A DNA stretch of 64,000 nt, taken from the NCBI GenBank assembly GCA_038363925.1, contig JAQQWL010000013.1, forward strand, positions 1,736,001 through 1,800,000, in the 5' to 3' direction. The stretch comes from Apiospora phragmitis. Lineage: Eukaryota > Ascomycota > Sordariomycetes > Amphisphaeriales > Apiosporaceae. This document shows, piece after piece, positions 1 to 9,955 of the stretch; within the stretch, counting starts at the first letter, position 1; each line of letters opens with the position of its first letter. The position numbers and the translations under genes were made by a program. Below the pieces are notes generated by a model. The model was given only the letters and a program-made list of their open reading frames with translations, made no database searches and was not told where the DNA came from.

Positions 1-1215
1 TTAAAAGGTATCGAATTAAACGGTTTAATATTTAAAAGTATTAAAAACCGGTTTATTTAATAAAAACAGCCTAGTTTAAAAGTTTAAACCTCTTCTATTA
101 AATACGTATTTATTTAAGGGTATATATTACCTCTATTAATTATTTTTAAAGGTAAAACCGTTTAATAATAATAGTTTCTTTTTAATTTAAATCTTTTTAA
201 AAGCTAATAATTTACCGTAACGAAGAATAAATAAATAACGGATAAAACGGCTATCGAATAATTCGAAAAGATTTTTATCTCAAATACCGCCTCGGAAGAC
301 CCTTCGAAATACCGGCTACTTATTATAAATAGCCACGGAAGCTATAAAACGACCGATTTTATATATTTATGCTTTCGTTATCGTATTCGCTTTTTTTTAC
401 CCTTTTATATAACCTATATTTTATAACTTTTTAATTTAACCGTTTTTAGCGCTCTTAAATCGATATATTAAAAAGTACTTAAAAATTTAAACTAATTAAC
501 GAACTCGACGGTAATTAATAAGCGATATTTCCTTTAATACTATTAAAAAGCACGTTCGGAAATATTCTCGGGCTAGAATATTCGAAGTAGCTAAAAGGTA
601 GCCGGTCTTTAAATAGTAAATATAATAAAACTATTATTAAGCTTGTATTTATTTAAAAATATTAGCTATACGACGGCTAATCTTATTAAGATAAAGCTTA
701 ACGGGTTTAATAAAGCTTTTTATATACCCCGGAATACTATTCGAAATTCGAATATTATTTAATTAACTTTAAGAAAATCGAAAGAGTTTAAAAAGTAAGT
801 ATAACTTATTAACTTATTAGAAAAGTATATAACTATATAATATTAAATATTTTAAAAAGTCTAGAAAACATTTAATAAAAAAAAGTATAGGTTATTATTT
901 TATAGAGGTAGGTTAAAGCACTCTAGGCTTAATTAAAAGCTATAAGGCTAAAGAAATAAAAAAAGGTTAATTTAAACCTAAATTTGAAGTTTATAAAAAT
1001 TAAAGATATATAGTGCATATAATTAACTATTAATAAAGCTAAAAATAGTCTTAGTAAAGAGAGTAATAATAATAATAGTGAGGCTAGTTCTTATATAGTT
1101 ATTATAATAAGGACGAGCTAGAAAGACGGCGTTAAATTAAAGGGGTTAATTTAAGCGAACTAGTTAACAGGGACGGTAAAGTAAGTAGATATAAATACAA
1201 GTTCACAGGGACAGA
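1..1215 (+). mobile_element. RIP-degraded pogo/Fot1-type DNA transposon relic
   Basis: The stretch is very AT-rich and dominated by TA dinucleotides, as expected after repeat-induced point mutation. Conceptual translation of about 240-480 still shows the transposase core: an RLLIINSHGSYKTTDF-like segment matches the pogo/Fot1 pattern RLLI-D-GHGSH-T-F, followed by a degraded LPPHTSH-LQPLD-like region and then VFSALKSIY. The DDE aspartate of the GHGSH block reads as Asn, and stop codons are frequent (for example after YIL and after SIY). Reading continues in pieces to about 1.2 kb. I could not identify the terminal inverted repeats or the 5' part, which may lie outside the window. The element is dead; family identity is moderately secure, the borders are not. 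Confidence 0.7.
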
Positions 1216-1329
1216 TTTTTCTTAAGGAGACCTGGCCATCCAAGTACCATATGTATGTACTTACTTAATTACTTAAAACTTTCAAAATAGCCTCTATGAT
1301 CATAAAAACTTTATAGTATTACCTCACGT

Positions 1330-1760
1330 TTTATAAAGAGAAATACTACATCAACTATAGAAATTATAGGTTAAACCAACTATGCATTATTAACAGCTAC
1401 CATGCACGGCCCTTACGCCATACCTATTTTTAGCGGTGTACTTAAAAATTTATATAGCCGGCGCCAACAAGCGCTCAATTCCCCCTCACCACTAAAAAGG
1501 TGCAACACTAAAAAAACATCACCACAATACACTTCGCATCGATAGTCCCTTAACACTAAAAGGGGTGCAGCAGGTGCAGCACCAAAAAGGGGTAGAGGGC
1601 TAATCGATACGCTTATCGGTACCGACCAGGCGAATGTACTGAAAACTTCGGGTACAAGGCAAAAAATAGGTGTGGCGTGAGGACCGTACATGGCAGCTGC
1701 TGACAGGGCATAGTCGGTATAAAAAAAATTACATAGTCGATATAGTATTTCTCTTTATAA
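1330..1760. repeat. Outer imperfect inverted repeat around the left MITE
   Basis: Bases 1330-1366 (TTATAAAGAGAAATACTA core) reappear in reverse complement at 1727-1760 with only a few mismatches. They flank the 1391-1707 element symmetrically, so the whole 430-bp block can fold as a long hairpin. The right-hand copy at 63.1 kb does not show this outer pair, so it may be a separate element into which the MITE inserted, or an extra terminal part retained only here. Confidence 0.6.
1391..1707. mobile_element. MITE-like element, copy 1
   Basis: A roughly 315-bp element with long imperfect terminal inverted repeats. The left end reads CAGCTACCATGCACGGCCC and continues into ACGCCATACCTATTTTTAG. 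The right end in reverse complement reads CAGCTGCCATGTACGGTCC and continues into ACGCCACACCTATTTTTTG. There is no coding capacity for a transposase. The same termini flank the element at 63101-63467, which shows this is a dispersed repeat and not a chance hairpin. I could not define a target-site duplication. Confidence 0.7.
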
Positions 1761-3731
1761 AGTACTTACTCAAGGTCTGGTAAGTAGGTGCCCTCCGTCA
1801 AGTACTTCCACTATGTGTCTTAACCTGACAAAGTTGGGAGTTAGGTAGCGTAGACGTTACTTAACAACCTTTCTGCTTACAAGGTAGCATTGGGTGTACC
1901 TGCCTATCTTGTAGCACTCATCCCCTGGAGACGATTGGCGGGTTAGGTAAGAGGTAGGCACATATCAATTTGGTGGGCAGCTCTTGCTCTGGGCACCTAC
2001 TCGGGTAGGGCACGTAATTACAAATGTAGTTTGTTTCCTCGACTGGTACCTGGCAGGCACCAAAGTCTGTCTTTGACCTTCTGCCGAAACCTAACTCTTA
2101 CTACCTACCCACAAATTCGCACACTCTTATGTTGATATAAACAACTGTGTATCTGACTGCTATACATCTCATCTTTCTACTCCCCGGCGGTAGGGAGTGA
2201 GTGGCAATCCATTCCTTATCTTGAACACCAATTCCGCCGTTGTGGACGGAGATGACGACGGAGACGACGATGACGATATGTCCGGTGGCGGTGCCAGCTC
2301 CGCTGGTAGTGGCCGCGACAGTGTGACCAACGGCGTGCCTGACCTGCGAGGCCACAACAGAGAAGGACCACCACCCCACAGGGGGAAACGCTACCCCGAT
2401 GACACTATACACCAAGACCATTCTGAGTATTCGCGAGCAACCGACGAGCTGGATCTCTGGACCAATGTCTGAAGTGTTATCTTGAGGGCAATCATGAACA
2501 TGTATATGACAAACCAACTGGATCCCGACGTAAGGCATCAGAATCATATTTCATGGCCCTGAGATTCCGTAAGATTTACGGACGTACATATTTGTTTCTC
2601 ACATAAACGAATTCAGCAGGCTATTCCCCGATTCGCTCTGTACTGCAACCACCTGCCCAAATGCGACGGCTTGGCAGTTGGCCTGCGGGCTGATTGTGAT
2701 GATAACGAAGACGGAGTGGCCGACGGCCTTGCCGAGCTGCCCGGCTTGCACGTTCTGCCCGGGATTGTGGTAGTTGATCCTCGGCGGCCTGGTCTCCCGG
2801 CTAGCCTGACTGCTCAGCTAATAGGCCGAACAGGAGAAGAAAGGAGAAGAACAGTGAAGGGAAGGAAATAAATGAGAAGAAAGGACAAGAATAAATAGAA
2901 AAAGGAGAACAGAAAGCTGCAGTAGCAGCAGCTGCTGCAGCCGCACCAGCAGCACCGGCGGCAACGGAAGCAACGGCAACGGCAACAACGGCAGCAACGG
3001 CGGCGGCGGCGTCAAGGGTTTGGCCAGGGGATGTCAGCATTGGTGGGCGGCAAGCTAGTGATAACCATGGGAAGCATGGCCAGCACTGGTGAGCAGAGGA
3101 TTTTTTTGGACGTATAACTAATATCTGAATGCAATGTGCCGCAAGAGGCACCATCCTCCACAGAATTGACAAGTCCTAGATCAGCTTGAGCAGTTAAGGT
3201 AAAATCCATCTACTAGAAGATATTTCCTTTTTGTGTCCATGTGATTTACTTGTATAACATAACCTCGTTGCTAAGTATCTCGGATGGTAGAGCTCGTCGG
3301 AGAACCCTCATTGGAGGATACCATCTCGGGCCCGAATCCCACGCAGCAGTCGAACACCACACATCGACAGTGACATCCCGCCGGGGCCGTACAGATGCCT
3401 CGCGACCCGGTAGAATCCACATTTCCAATTGGGTGCAACAGCACGGGAATCCCCCTTTTCACGTCGTAGGCCGGAGCATATGATGGCCGCTAATGTCGCG
3501 CCCGGGTCGGTTTACAGTAAAGCGCGAGCCGCGAAATAGATTGACTGCCGTCGTTTACTCTCTCCATAGATGTTATGGCCCAGTATTATTGATGCAGCAT
3601 CAATGGCTTCGCGGCGTCCGCTGATCTATTTAAGGTGGTGCGGGAGTCGACCAAATGAGTCAGGACGAAAACTCGAGCGTCTCAACCTCGGTTAACTCTG
3701 CGAAATGAACATCAACTAAACACATACCAAC
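1761..3731. other. Intergenic, no recognised gene
   Basis: No open frame here looks like a conserved protein. A GAC/GAT-rich patch (2245-2280) and a trinucleotide-rich tract at 2916-3013 create low-complexity Asp-rich and Ala-rich reading frames that I do not believe. The last 250 bases are the 5' flank of the FAD monooxygenase gene. Confidence 0.6.
2916..3013. repeat. CAG/CGGCAA-type trinucleotide low-complexity tract
   Basis: About 100 bases of imperfect GCA/GCAGCT units followed by GGCAAC and GGCGGC units. The tract keeps several frames open by composition alone, giving Ala- or Pro-rich products. No supporting gene structure is visible. Confidence 0.7.
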
Positions 3732-5173
3732 ATGACATCAGCTCCTTGCGACCCAGTTCTTATCATAGGGGGAGGCATCTCATGCCTCTGCCTCGCCCAA
3801 GGCCTCAAGAAGCTCAACGTCCCCTTCAAGGTATTCGAACGCAATGCTGAGACGGCGGCGCGGGCTCAGGGGTACCGCGTGCGGCTGCTTGATGGCGTCG
3901 AGGTCATCGAGGAAGTAACCCCGGCACCGATTTCGGCATTGTTCAAAGCCACCACCGCAGTCTTCGAGTTCGGCGTGCACAAGTACAACGCCATCACTCG
4001 CGAGATTCGAGCCTTCACTGAAGCAGGAGGGATGGACCAAGCACCTGTGGGCATGCGGCCCCACTTGACCAGTCCTGATGTCGGCGGCAGTCCACATGCC
4101 GCCGCGTCGGTGGATAGGCGCGTGCTCCGGGATGTGCCGATGACGGGCATCGGCGAGCATGTCCTGTTTGGCAAGACGTATAGCCACTTCGAGACTGACG
4201 ACGATCGCACCTGTGTTACGGCATACTTCACCGACGGGTCGTCGAAGCGCGGCGACTGCTGGTGGGGGCGGATGGGAAGAGGTCGGCTGTGCGCAGACAA
4301 CACGTGCCGGACCACGTCATGCTCGACACGGGATACGGCGGGTTCTACGGCAAGACGCCCCTGACGGCAGAGCTCCGGGACATCTTCGACCGCAATACCG
4401 CCCTGAGGGGACTCGTGGTGGTGTCGGATACCCAAACCCTTTCGACGCCGCTCAATTTGCTGATGGGGGAAATGGTGTGGTCTTCCGAGTCGCGCAGCAA
4501 CGACGCCCTAGTAGCAGTGCCCAAGGACTACATCTACTGGGTCCTGCTGTCGGAGAGAGCAAGCCTGCCCTACTTAGAAGAAGAACTGGAGGGCCGCGTA
4601 CGAAGTGGGGACGCCGCGGCCCAGGCTACTGTCGACTTGACGAAGGGCTGGACCGCCGAGCTGCGCAAGATCATTGCTTGCCAGGCACCGCAGAAGACGT
4701 CGTACATTTCGGTCCACTCGGCGTCGCCCAATATGGTGGCGTGGAGGCCGTCGCGCTGCGTGACCCTCGTGGGCGACGCGGTGCACGGCATGCCGCCGTT
4801 CGCTGCCCTGGGGGCCAATACGGCTCTGCGCGGCGCGCAAATGCTGTGCCGGGTGATCGAGCGGCACGGCGTGGAGGGGCTGACCGAGGACATCATCGGA
4901 CTTTTCGAGGAAGAACTGCGGGTACTGGCGGTGGAGAAGATCGAGCAGAGTTTTGAGTCAGGTCAGGTCGCATTCAGATTGAAATCTCCGGGACCCGGTA
5001 TTGAAAGATCTTGGGAAATAGGGCCTAGAGGGAAATTGGACATGGGCGTTTCTAATCGCTCGCTTGCTGCCTTTGCCTGGCCGTGGTCTTTGTACATCAT
5101 CAAGACTCGGCTGCTTGCTCCGCCTTCACCCACACTCAGCAATATATGTATCATTTTGGTCGGCCAGAAATAA
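3732..5173 (+). CDS. FAD-dependent monooxygenase (PHBH/UbiH-type fold), one frameshift
   Basis: A flavoprotein hydroxylase of the PF01494 type, expected to hydroxylate an aromatic or polyketide substrate using FAD and NAD(P)H. The N-terminus has the dinucleotide-binding motif PVLIIGGGISCLCLAQGL followed by VFERN. The mid-protein VGADGKRSAVRRQ is the conserved DG motif, and VTLVGDAVHGMPPF plus GANTAL is the second FAD-contact (GD) motif near the C-terminus. The first third reads in the frame of the ATG at 3732; from about 4257 onward homology continues in another frame (GDC-WW becomes LVGADG), so one base appears to be missing near 4254-4260. There is no room for an intron there. The tail after about 4960 is not conserved and an unrecognised terminal intron is possible. 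Length about 480 aa if the shift is an error. The substrate cannot be told. Confidence 0.75.
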
Positions 5174-6605
5174 GTTGGAGATGCTTGGGGACGCCCTTGC
5201 GAGTCGGAGCTCAATTAAATAATTAACTTGTAGCTGACTCGATGATGAGAGGATACTCTCGCAGGTCTCGGCAAGGTAAAGACAAGAATGGAGGACATAT
5301 ATTCGCCACCAGTACATGCAGCGATTCGTTCCGGAACCATCTTCTCTAATCATGCTAATAATATTGGGGGCATGGGAAGGCGTCCATTCATGGTCTGGGG
5401 TTTGCAGCAAACTAAGGGGGGGCTTTTAGCGTTCGTCAGCCCGGACGGGCAAAGGCATCCATGGTTTTGGGTAGCCGGTTTGTCAGTCCACCAAATGCAA
5501 ACCCCGTAAATGCTTCGGTTTGAGAGGGAATACAGCCAGCTTTATCTATTCGGCTTGTCGAGTTCTTGAGGGCAACCAACCCGATTAATTACCCGATTTG
5601 ACAAGATGAGTTTGAGTGAGATCTGAGCTGTTGGGAGTGTTTGGTGGATCTTTCAGTGCTGAGTGAGACGGCTCGGAGTTCGGATAGTGCCCGCATCTGA
5701 GAAACCAGGGGTCAAGGCTGGACGCGCTGCAGGTGATCCACTACATAAAGTTGCCCAGAACATGAATGAACGTGACCACCCCCTAGCCAGCCTAAGGTTA
5801 GTTCACGTCAGACGTCAGGGGTTACCACACCATTAAAGGCCACACTACCTATCACACTACTGTACACATAGCCCCGAGTGAACGGCTCGGAGATAATAAT
5901 CATGATCAAAAAGGGAGAGGGCGAAAGAATGCAGCGGTTGAAACCCCCTGCCCCCAAAGTTTCGGGAGGCCGCGTCAGCTTCATCATAACTCGGCGCAGA
6001 AGATTGAAGGCTATCTTGGCCACTAGCAATATACGACTTGGCACGGCTAACACGGCACGCCGAATGGTGCAACCGTCATTGCCAAGCCCCAGCATTCTTG
6101 AGGTTAAGGGTCCCAGACTGGAGCAAATTAAACGGCCACTCGGCTTTGCGTGCCGTGTCCGTTTGAGAGAGTGCGTGTGGGTGGGTGAAGAGAGAAACCA
6201 CCATTATTCACTCTCGGCGTCTAACCTAAGCAAACATTCCTCATTGTCGTTCCGTGTCGTTTTGCGTATTGTTGTTAGTGTTTGGAAAGTGTTAAAAAGC
6301 AAGGCTGTCATCTCTTCTCTTGTTCTTGTTTACTGCGTTAGGTTCGGCTATTGTAGTAGTGGTTAAGCATCGCAGCTTTGACCAATGGCACCCGCCAGTT
6401 GCACCACGATCAGCCCGGTATTCGACTAGCTCGCAGCTCACACAGAGTCACAGACACATACGCACACGAGTTGGTGCACGCATCACGCTTTTGAGTTCAA
6501 CATCCGTCTCTCCACCATCCGTCTCTCCACCATCCGTCAAGTTGTCACCCCCGTACTCAACTTCACTGGTAATAGACCCCGGTCCGTCCGCACAAGCCGG
6601 CACAA
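5174..6605. other. Intergenic, 5' region of the SGNH-like gene
   Basis: No conserved frame is visible. The last 200 bases are pyrimidine-rich, typical of a fungal promoter and leader, and hold a 15-bp tandem repeat at 6504-6538 (two full CCGTCTCTCCACCAT units and a partial third). Confidence 0.6.
6504..6538. repeat. 15-bp direct tandem repeat, 2.3 copies
   Basis: The unit CCGTCTCTCCACCAT occurs at 6504-6518 and 6519-6533, followed by CCGTC. It lies about 70 bases upstream of the SGNH-like start codon, probably in the promoter or leader. Confidence 0.85.
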
Positions 6606-8070
6606 ATGTTCAAGATGGCTGGCCTCTTGGAGAAGGTGCTCTCGTTGCCTCTGCTGAACATGCTGCTCGCTCGGCGCCGGTTCTTCTTCATCTTCGGCTT
6701 GACCACACTTCTGCTCAGTAAGTCTAGATCCCGGCTAACCGGCACATCGAGGGGTAAAACCTTCGGGACCTCATCCGATCACATATACTGACATACTGCA
6801 TCCAGTGTTGATGTTCTCGGGCGCCGGCAATGTCGACATGACACGCCTGTCCGTGAGCGGCGCCAACCCGGATGGAGCTCCTGGTACCAGGCCGAAGCCG
6901 GCCGCCCCTCCTACAAATCCTGATGTTCCTCCTCCACCTCCTGCTGAACAGCCGGTGGCCGCTGCCGCTTCTCCGGAGGATGTGCCCAAGCCTGAGGTGC
7001 CGCCGCCGCAACAGCCAGAGGCACCGAGCCCGAAGCCCGAGGACCCACAGCCGGCGGCTAACCCGAAAGCCCCGGAGCCCTACAACAAGTTGAACCATCC
7101 ACTTCCTGCCAACTCTCCACGCCCCTACGTCTCGTACCAGGGCTACAAGCGTCCCGGCTACGACCTGCCACTCACCCGCGCCATCCCCCTACGCATCATG
7201 GCCATGGGCTCCCCGGCCGCGTTCGACCATACCGCCAGCGAAGACGGCAACGCCGAAAACGACAACGGCTTCCGCCTGCTCCTGCGCGAGCGGCTGACGG
7301 ACCTCGGCCACAAAGTCAACTACGTCGGCGATACGTCGCGCGGCAACATGATGGACTCGGAGGTCGTCGCCGCCGCGCCCGACAAGCCGCCCACGGTGAC
7401 CGCCCTGCACGAGCTCGCGGGCCAGGTCGTGCCCCCGAACAAGCCGAACCTGTACATCGTCAGCGTGGGCGCCGAGGACGCGTTCCGGCACCTCGACGTC
7501 GCGCGGTTCTACGTGCGCCTGGACGCCTTCGTCCGCTACCTCCTCAACGCCTCGCACAAGTCGACCGTCGTCTTGACGACGCTGCCGCTGCCCCACGACG
7601 GCGGCGAGCAGAACGGCGTGCATGAGGAGACGGCCCACATCAACGAGCAGATCCGGCGCCTCGTGACCATCCACCAGAAGGAGGGCCAGCCCGTCGTGCT
7701 GGCGGAGCTGCAGGGCCCCGACGCGACCGCGCCGAACAACAGCAACATCCCGAACGGCGGCGACCCCAAGGCCAAGGCCGAGGCGGCGGCGGCGGCGGCG
7801 GCGCTGGCGGAGCTGAAGATCTTCGACGCCCTGATGGAGGCCGACGCGCGGGGCTACCTGCAGGCGCCGGAGCCGGTCGAGGGCATCCCCGACGACGGCG
7901 ACTGGAACGCGCGCTCGACCAGCGAGGCCTTCCGGCAGTGGGAGGTCGACAAGGACAAGTACTACGCCCAGCAGAAACAGAAGAACGAGAACGAGATCAG
8001 CCGCATGCAGGCCGAGCTCAAGAAGGCGAAGGGAGCAAGAGAGTCCCCGGCTCCCTCTTCACGACGATGA
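6606..8070 (+). CDS. Membrane-anchored SGNH-hydrolase-like protein lacking the catalytic motifs
   Basis: Two exons, 6606-6717 and 6806-8070, joined across an 88-bp intron (GTAAGT...CCAG) in phase 1 to give 458 aa. The intron splits the membrane segment: exon 1 ends FFFIFGLTTLLL and exon 2 begins MLMFSGAG, making one helix at about residues 26-45 after a basic RRR, a type II signal-anchor layout. A Pro-rich stalk follows (about 60-115). From about residue 135 the pattern LRIMAMGS, GFRLLLRERL, VNYVGD, NLYIVSVGAEDA, TVVLTTLPLP follows fungal SGNH/GDSL esterases. The block I Ser (GDS) reads GSP, the block III GTND reads GAED, and no block V DxxH is seen, so esterase activity is unlikely. The C-terminus has an Ala run and a short coiled coil (QKQKNENEISRMQAELKKAK). 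The frame is intact and GC-rich with biased codons, so the gene looks expressed and maintained. A lumenal or extracellular binding role is inference. Confidence 0.7.
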
Positions 8071-8475
8071 TGATACGGCGATACGGTTTTTTCTTTCGGG
8101 GTTTGGGGGTTGTGGCATTTCCATTGGCGACGAAAAAGATTAGGAAAGAGACCGGTTGCCTGCTTGTTTTGCATTTGCTTGGTGTGCAACGATGCATTAG
8201 AATTTCGAGAAAGAGATACCCACAGAGCATACGATTGATTACGGAGGAGGGTCCCCAGGGCTTGCGAGTTGCTTAGAGAGAATCCTGGGCCCCCTGCTTG
8301 GAATGTACGATAGAAGTAGAGGTGATGAAGGCGGGTCTTGGCATGGATCCCGCAGGTCAATAAACGGACCCCATTGGCGCATAATCTGCTTACATGTATG
8401 TGACACGCAGCTAAACCATGATACTACATACAATGATTACATGTATGCAACTACTGTCGAAATGTAGCAATCCAC
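8071..8475. other. Intergenic between convergent genes
   Basis: This is the 3' flank of the SGNH-like gene and of the fructosamine-kinase relic, which converge here. I see no gene in it. Confidence 0.6.
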
Positions 8476-9612
8476 CTAAAGTTTGGTCTGCCCATCAGAT
8501 TTCTCTTGGAAGTCGCTGAACCCACCGGGGAATTTGGCTATCATCTGTCTCATCTTCTCTTTCGAACTGTCGATTGTCAATGACTGATTGGTTTGGGTCA
8601 CCATTAAGTTGATACTTACGGCTCCAGGAGCTTAGCCCATTGTTGAGGGAAAATCGCCGCAGTGATGAAATCGCAACGCCTTGATACATGGGTATCAGTA
8701 CATCTCACTAGTTGGGGGTTCAAGCATACACTGACAGTGCATAGAGTTCGTGGCGATCATCGAAATCTACCACGGGTTCCGAAGCCCCGACCTCCTTTTT
8801 GTAGCTGTCGATGAAGTCCATACCCAGTACATGCCTTGAGTCACCCATGCATTGAAGATCAACTGGATCGTTAGCAAGATCTGGGGGTAGATTTTTCGCG
8901 TAATGTACTGACTTTCGTTATGGCCGTAGAAGCATACAGCATAGAACATGATGGGTTGCTGTGTATCAACATCGATCTGCACGTTGCCAGTCGTTGATCA
9001 TCAGTGGTGGGCCAAAGTACGTGGTGACATGGAAGCCAAATTTGCCCGTAGGCGAGACCGAGTTCACATGAAGCTTCTTCAGAATAGCCAGAAACTGAGC
9101 CGGCGGCGGCGAGCGGTCTCTCAAGTTGCGGAACCGGGTCAGAATGAAGGACTTGTTCGAGTCATCCTGGAGCTTTCCCCAGGTCAAGGGTGCTGCGATA
9201 TTATCTGGTATGACCTCGAATAAGGCCTTCTCTCGTTCGTATTCTGCCTCCGCCATGCCTATCCAATCTGCACGCTCGATGATCTGGAAGGCATGTCAAA
9301 CGCTCAACAGTGTTCAAGGAAAGGGGAGGTTCAAAACCGACCTTCAAGAAGAACTTCTCTTCTTCACCGTCATCTCTCTCGACGTCAATCCTTAGTCCAG
9401 TAGAACAGTAATATTGAGTTTGAATGTAAAAACATCAATTCTCACACTGAGTCATAATATCACACATACGCGAGTTTTCCCATGCCGAACGACCGAAACC
9501 ACACGGCCTTCGTTTGGGATCGCTATTGATAGCATTAGCTTCTACTTGATACCCCCTCTCGTGAACATTTACCAGCTCTGGTTGCGGGATCCAACTCACG
9601 GGTGTCCCCCAT
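8476..9612 (-). pseudogene. Fructosamine/ribulosamine 3-kinase-like gene with the catalytic block deleted
   Basis: On the minus strand the exons can be followed with good splice sites: up to 9342 (RIDVERDDGEEEKFFLK), 9283-8913, 8862-8736, 8679-8620 and 8566-8476. They give the fungal PF03881 pattern: IIERADWIGMAEAEYEREK, then LHVNSVSPTGKFGFHVTTYFG and PPLMINDW, then VQIDVDTQQPIMF and FYGHNEIDL, then MDFIDSYKKEVGASEP and LYALRCDFITAAIFP, ending FPGGFSDFQEKSDGQTKL. Between MINDW and VQIDVD about 60 residues are missing, with a frame change. In the family this part carries the helical region and the HGDLWDGN catalytic loop. The upstream exon with the start (possible ATG at 9612) is uncertain. 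Without the catalytic Asp it cannot phosphorylate ketosamines. It is a gene killed by an internal deletion, or an assembly collapse at this point. Confidence 0.75.
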
Positions 9613-9955
9613 GTTCAGACAGTGTGTGATGCGACCAACTCAGCGGCGGTAAATCGGAGGCTTTTGAGGTGTTGTACTACTTTATGGACTTTCGAGTATG
9701 TAAAGTCCAACACGATAGGAACAACGGTAATTATAATATCTCCAAAGCTGGCAAGTGTTCCCCAGTCGAAGCTGGAAATGTTAGCGCCAACACGATGCAC
9801 GTCCTAGCAATCACATGGAAGCCTCGTGGTATGATTGGTCCCAGTTCCCTGATCCCTGTCTGTGTTACATGTTTCTGCTTCCCCTCCCGAGGCAGCAGAT
9901 GATCTGGTGTAAAGGCCTCAGCCTTGTTTTCGACCATACGAACGCACCAAACACC
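9613..9955. other. Shared 5' region between divergent genes
   Basis: About 340 bases separate the presumed start of the kinase relic (minus) from the MFS start (plus). An upstream in-frame ATG at 9815 exists for the MFS frame, but its extra 47 residues do not look like a transporter N-terminus. Confidence 0.5.

Noticed and set aside
2801..3172. Ala-rich minus-strand frame
   Set aside because: Created by the trinucleotide tract at 2916-3013; no promoter, intron or family support.
7189..7674. 161-codon minus-strand frame inside the SGNH-like gene
   Set aside because: Antisense shadow of biased codons, with His/Asp/Arg/Val composition only.
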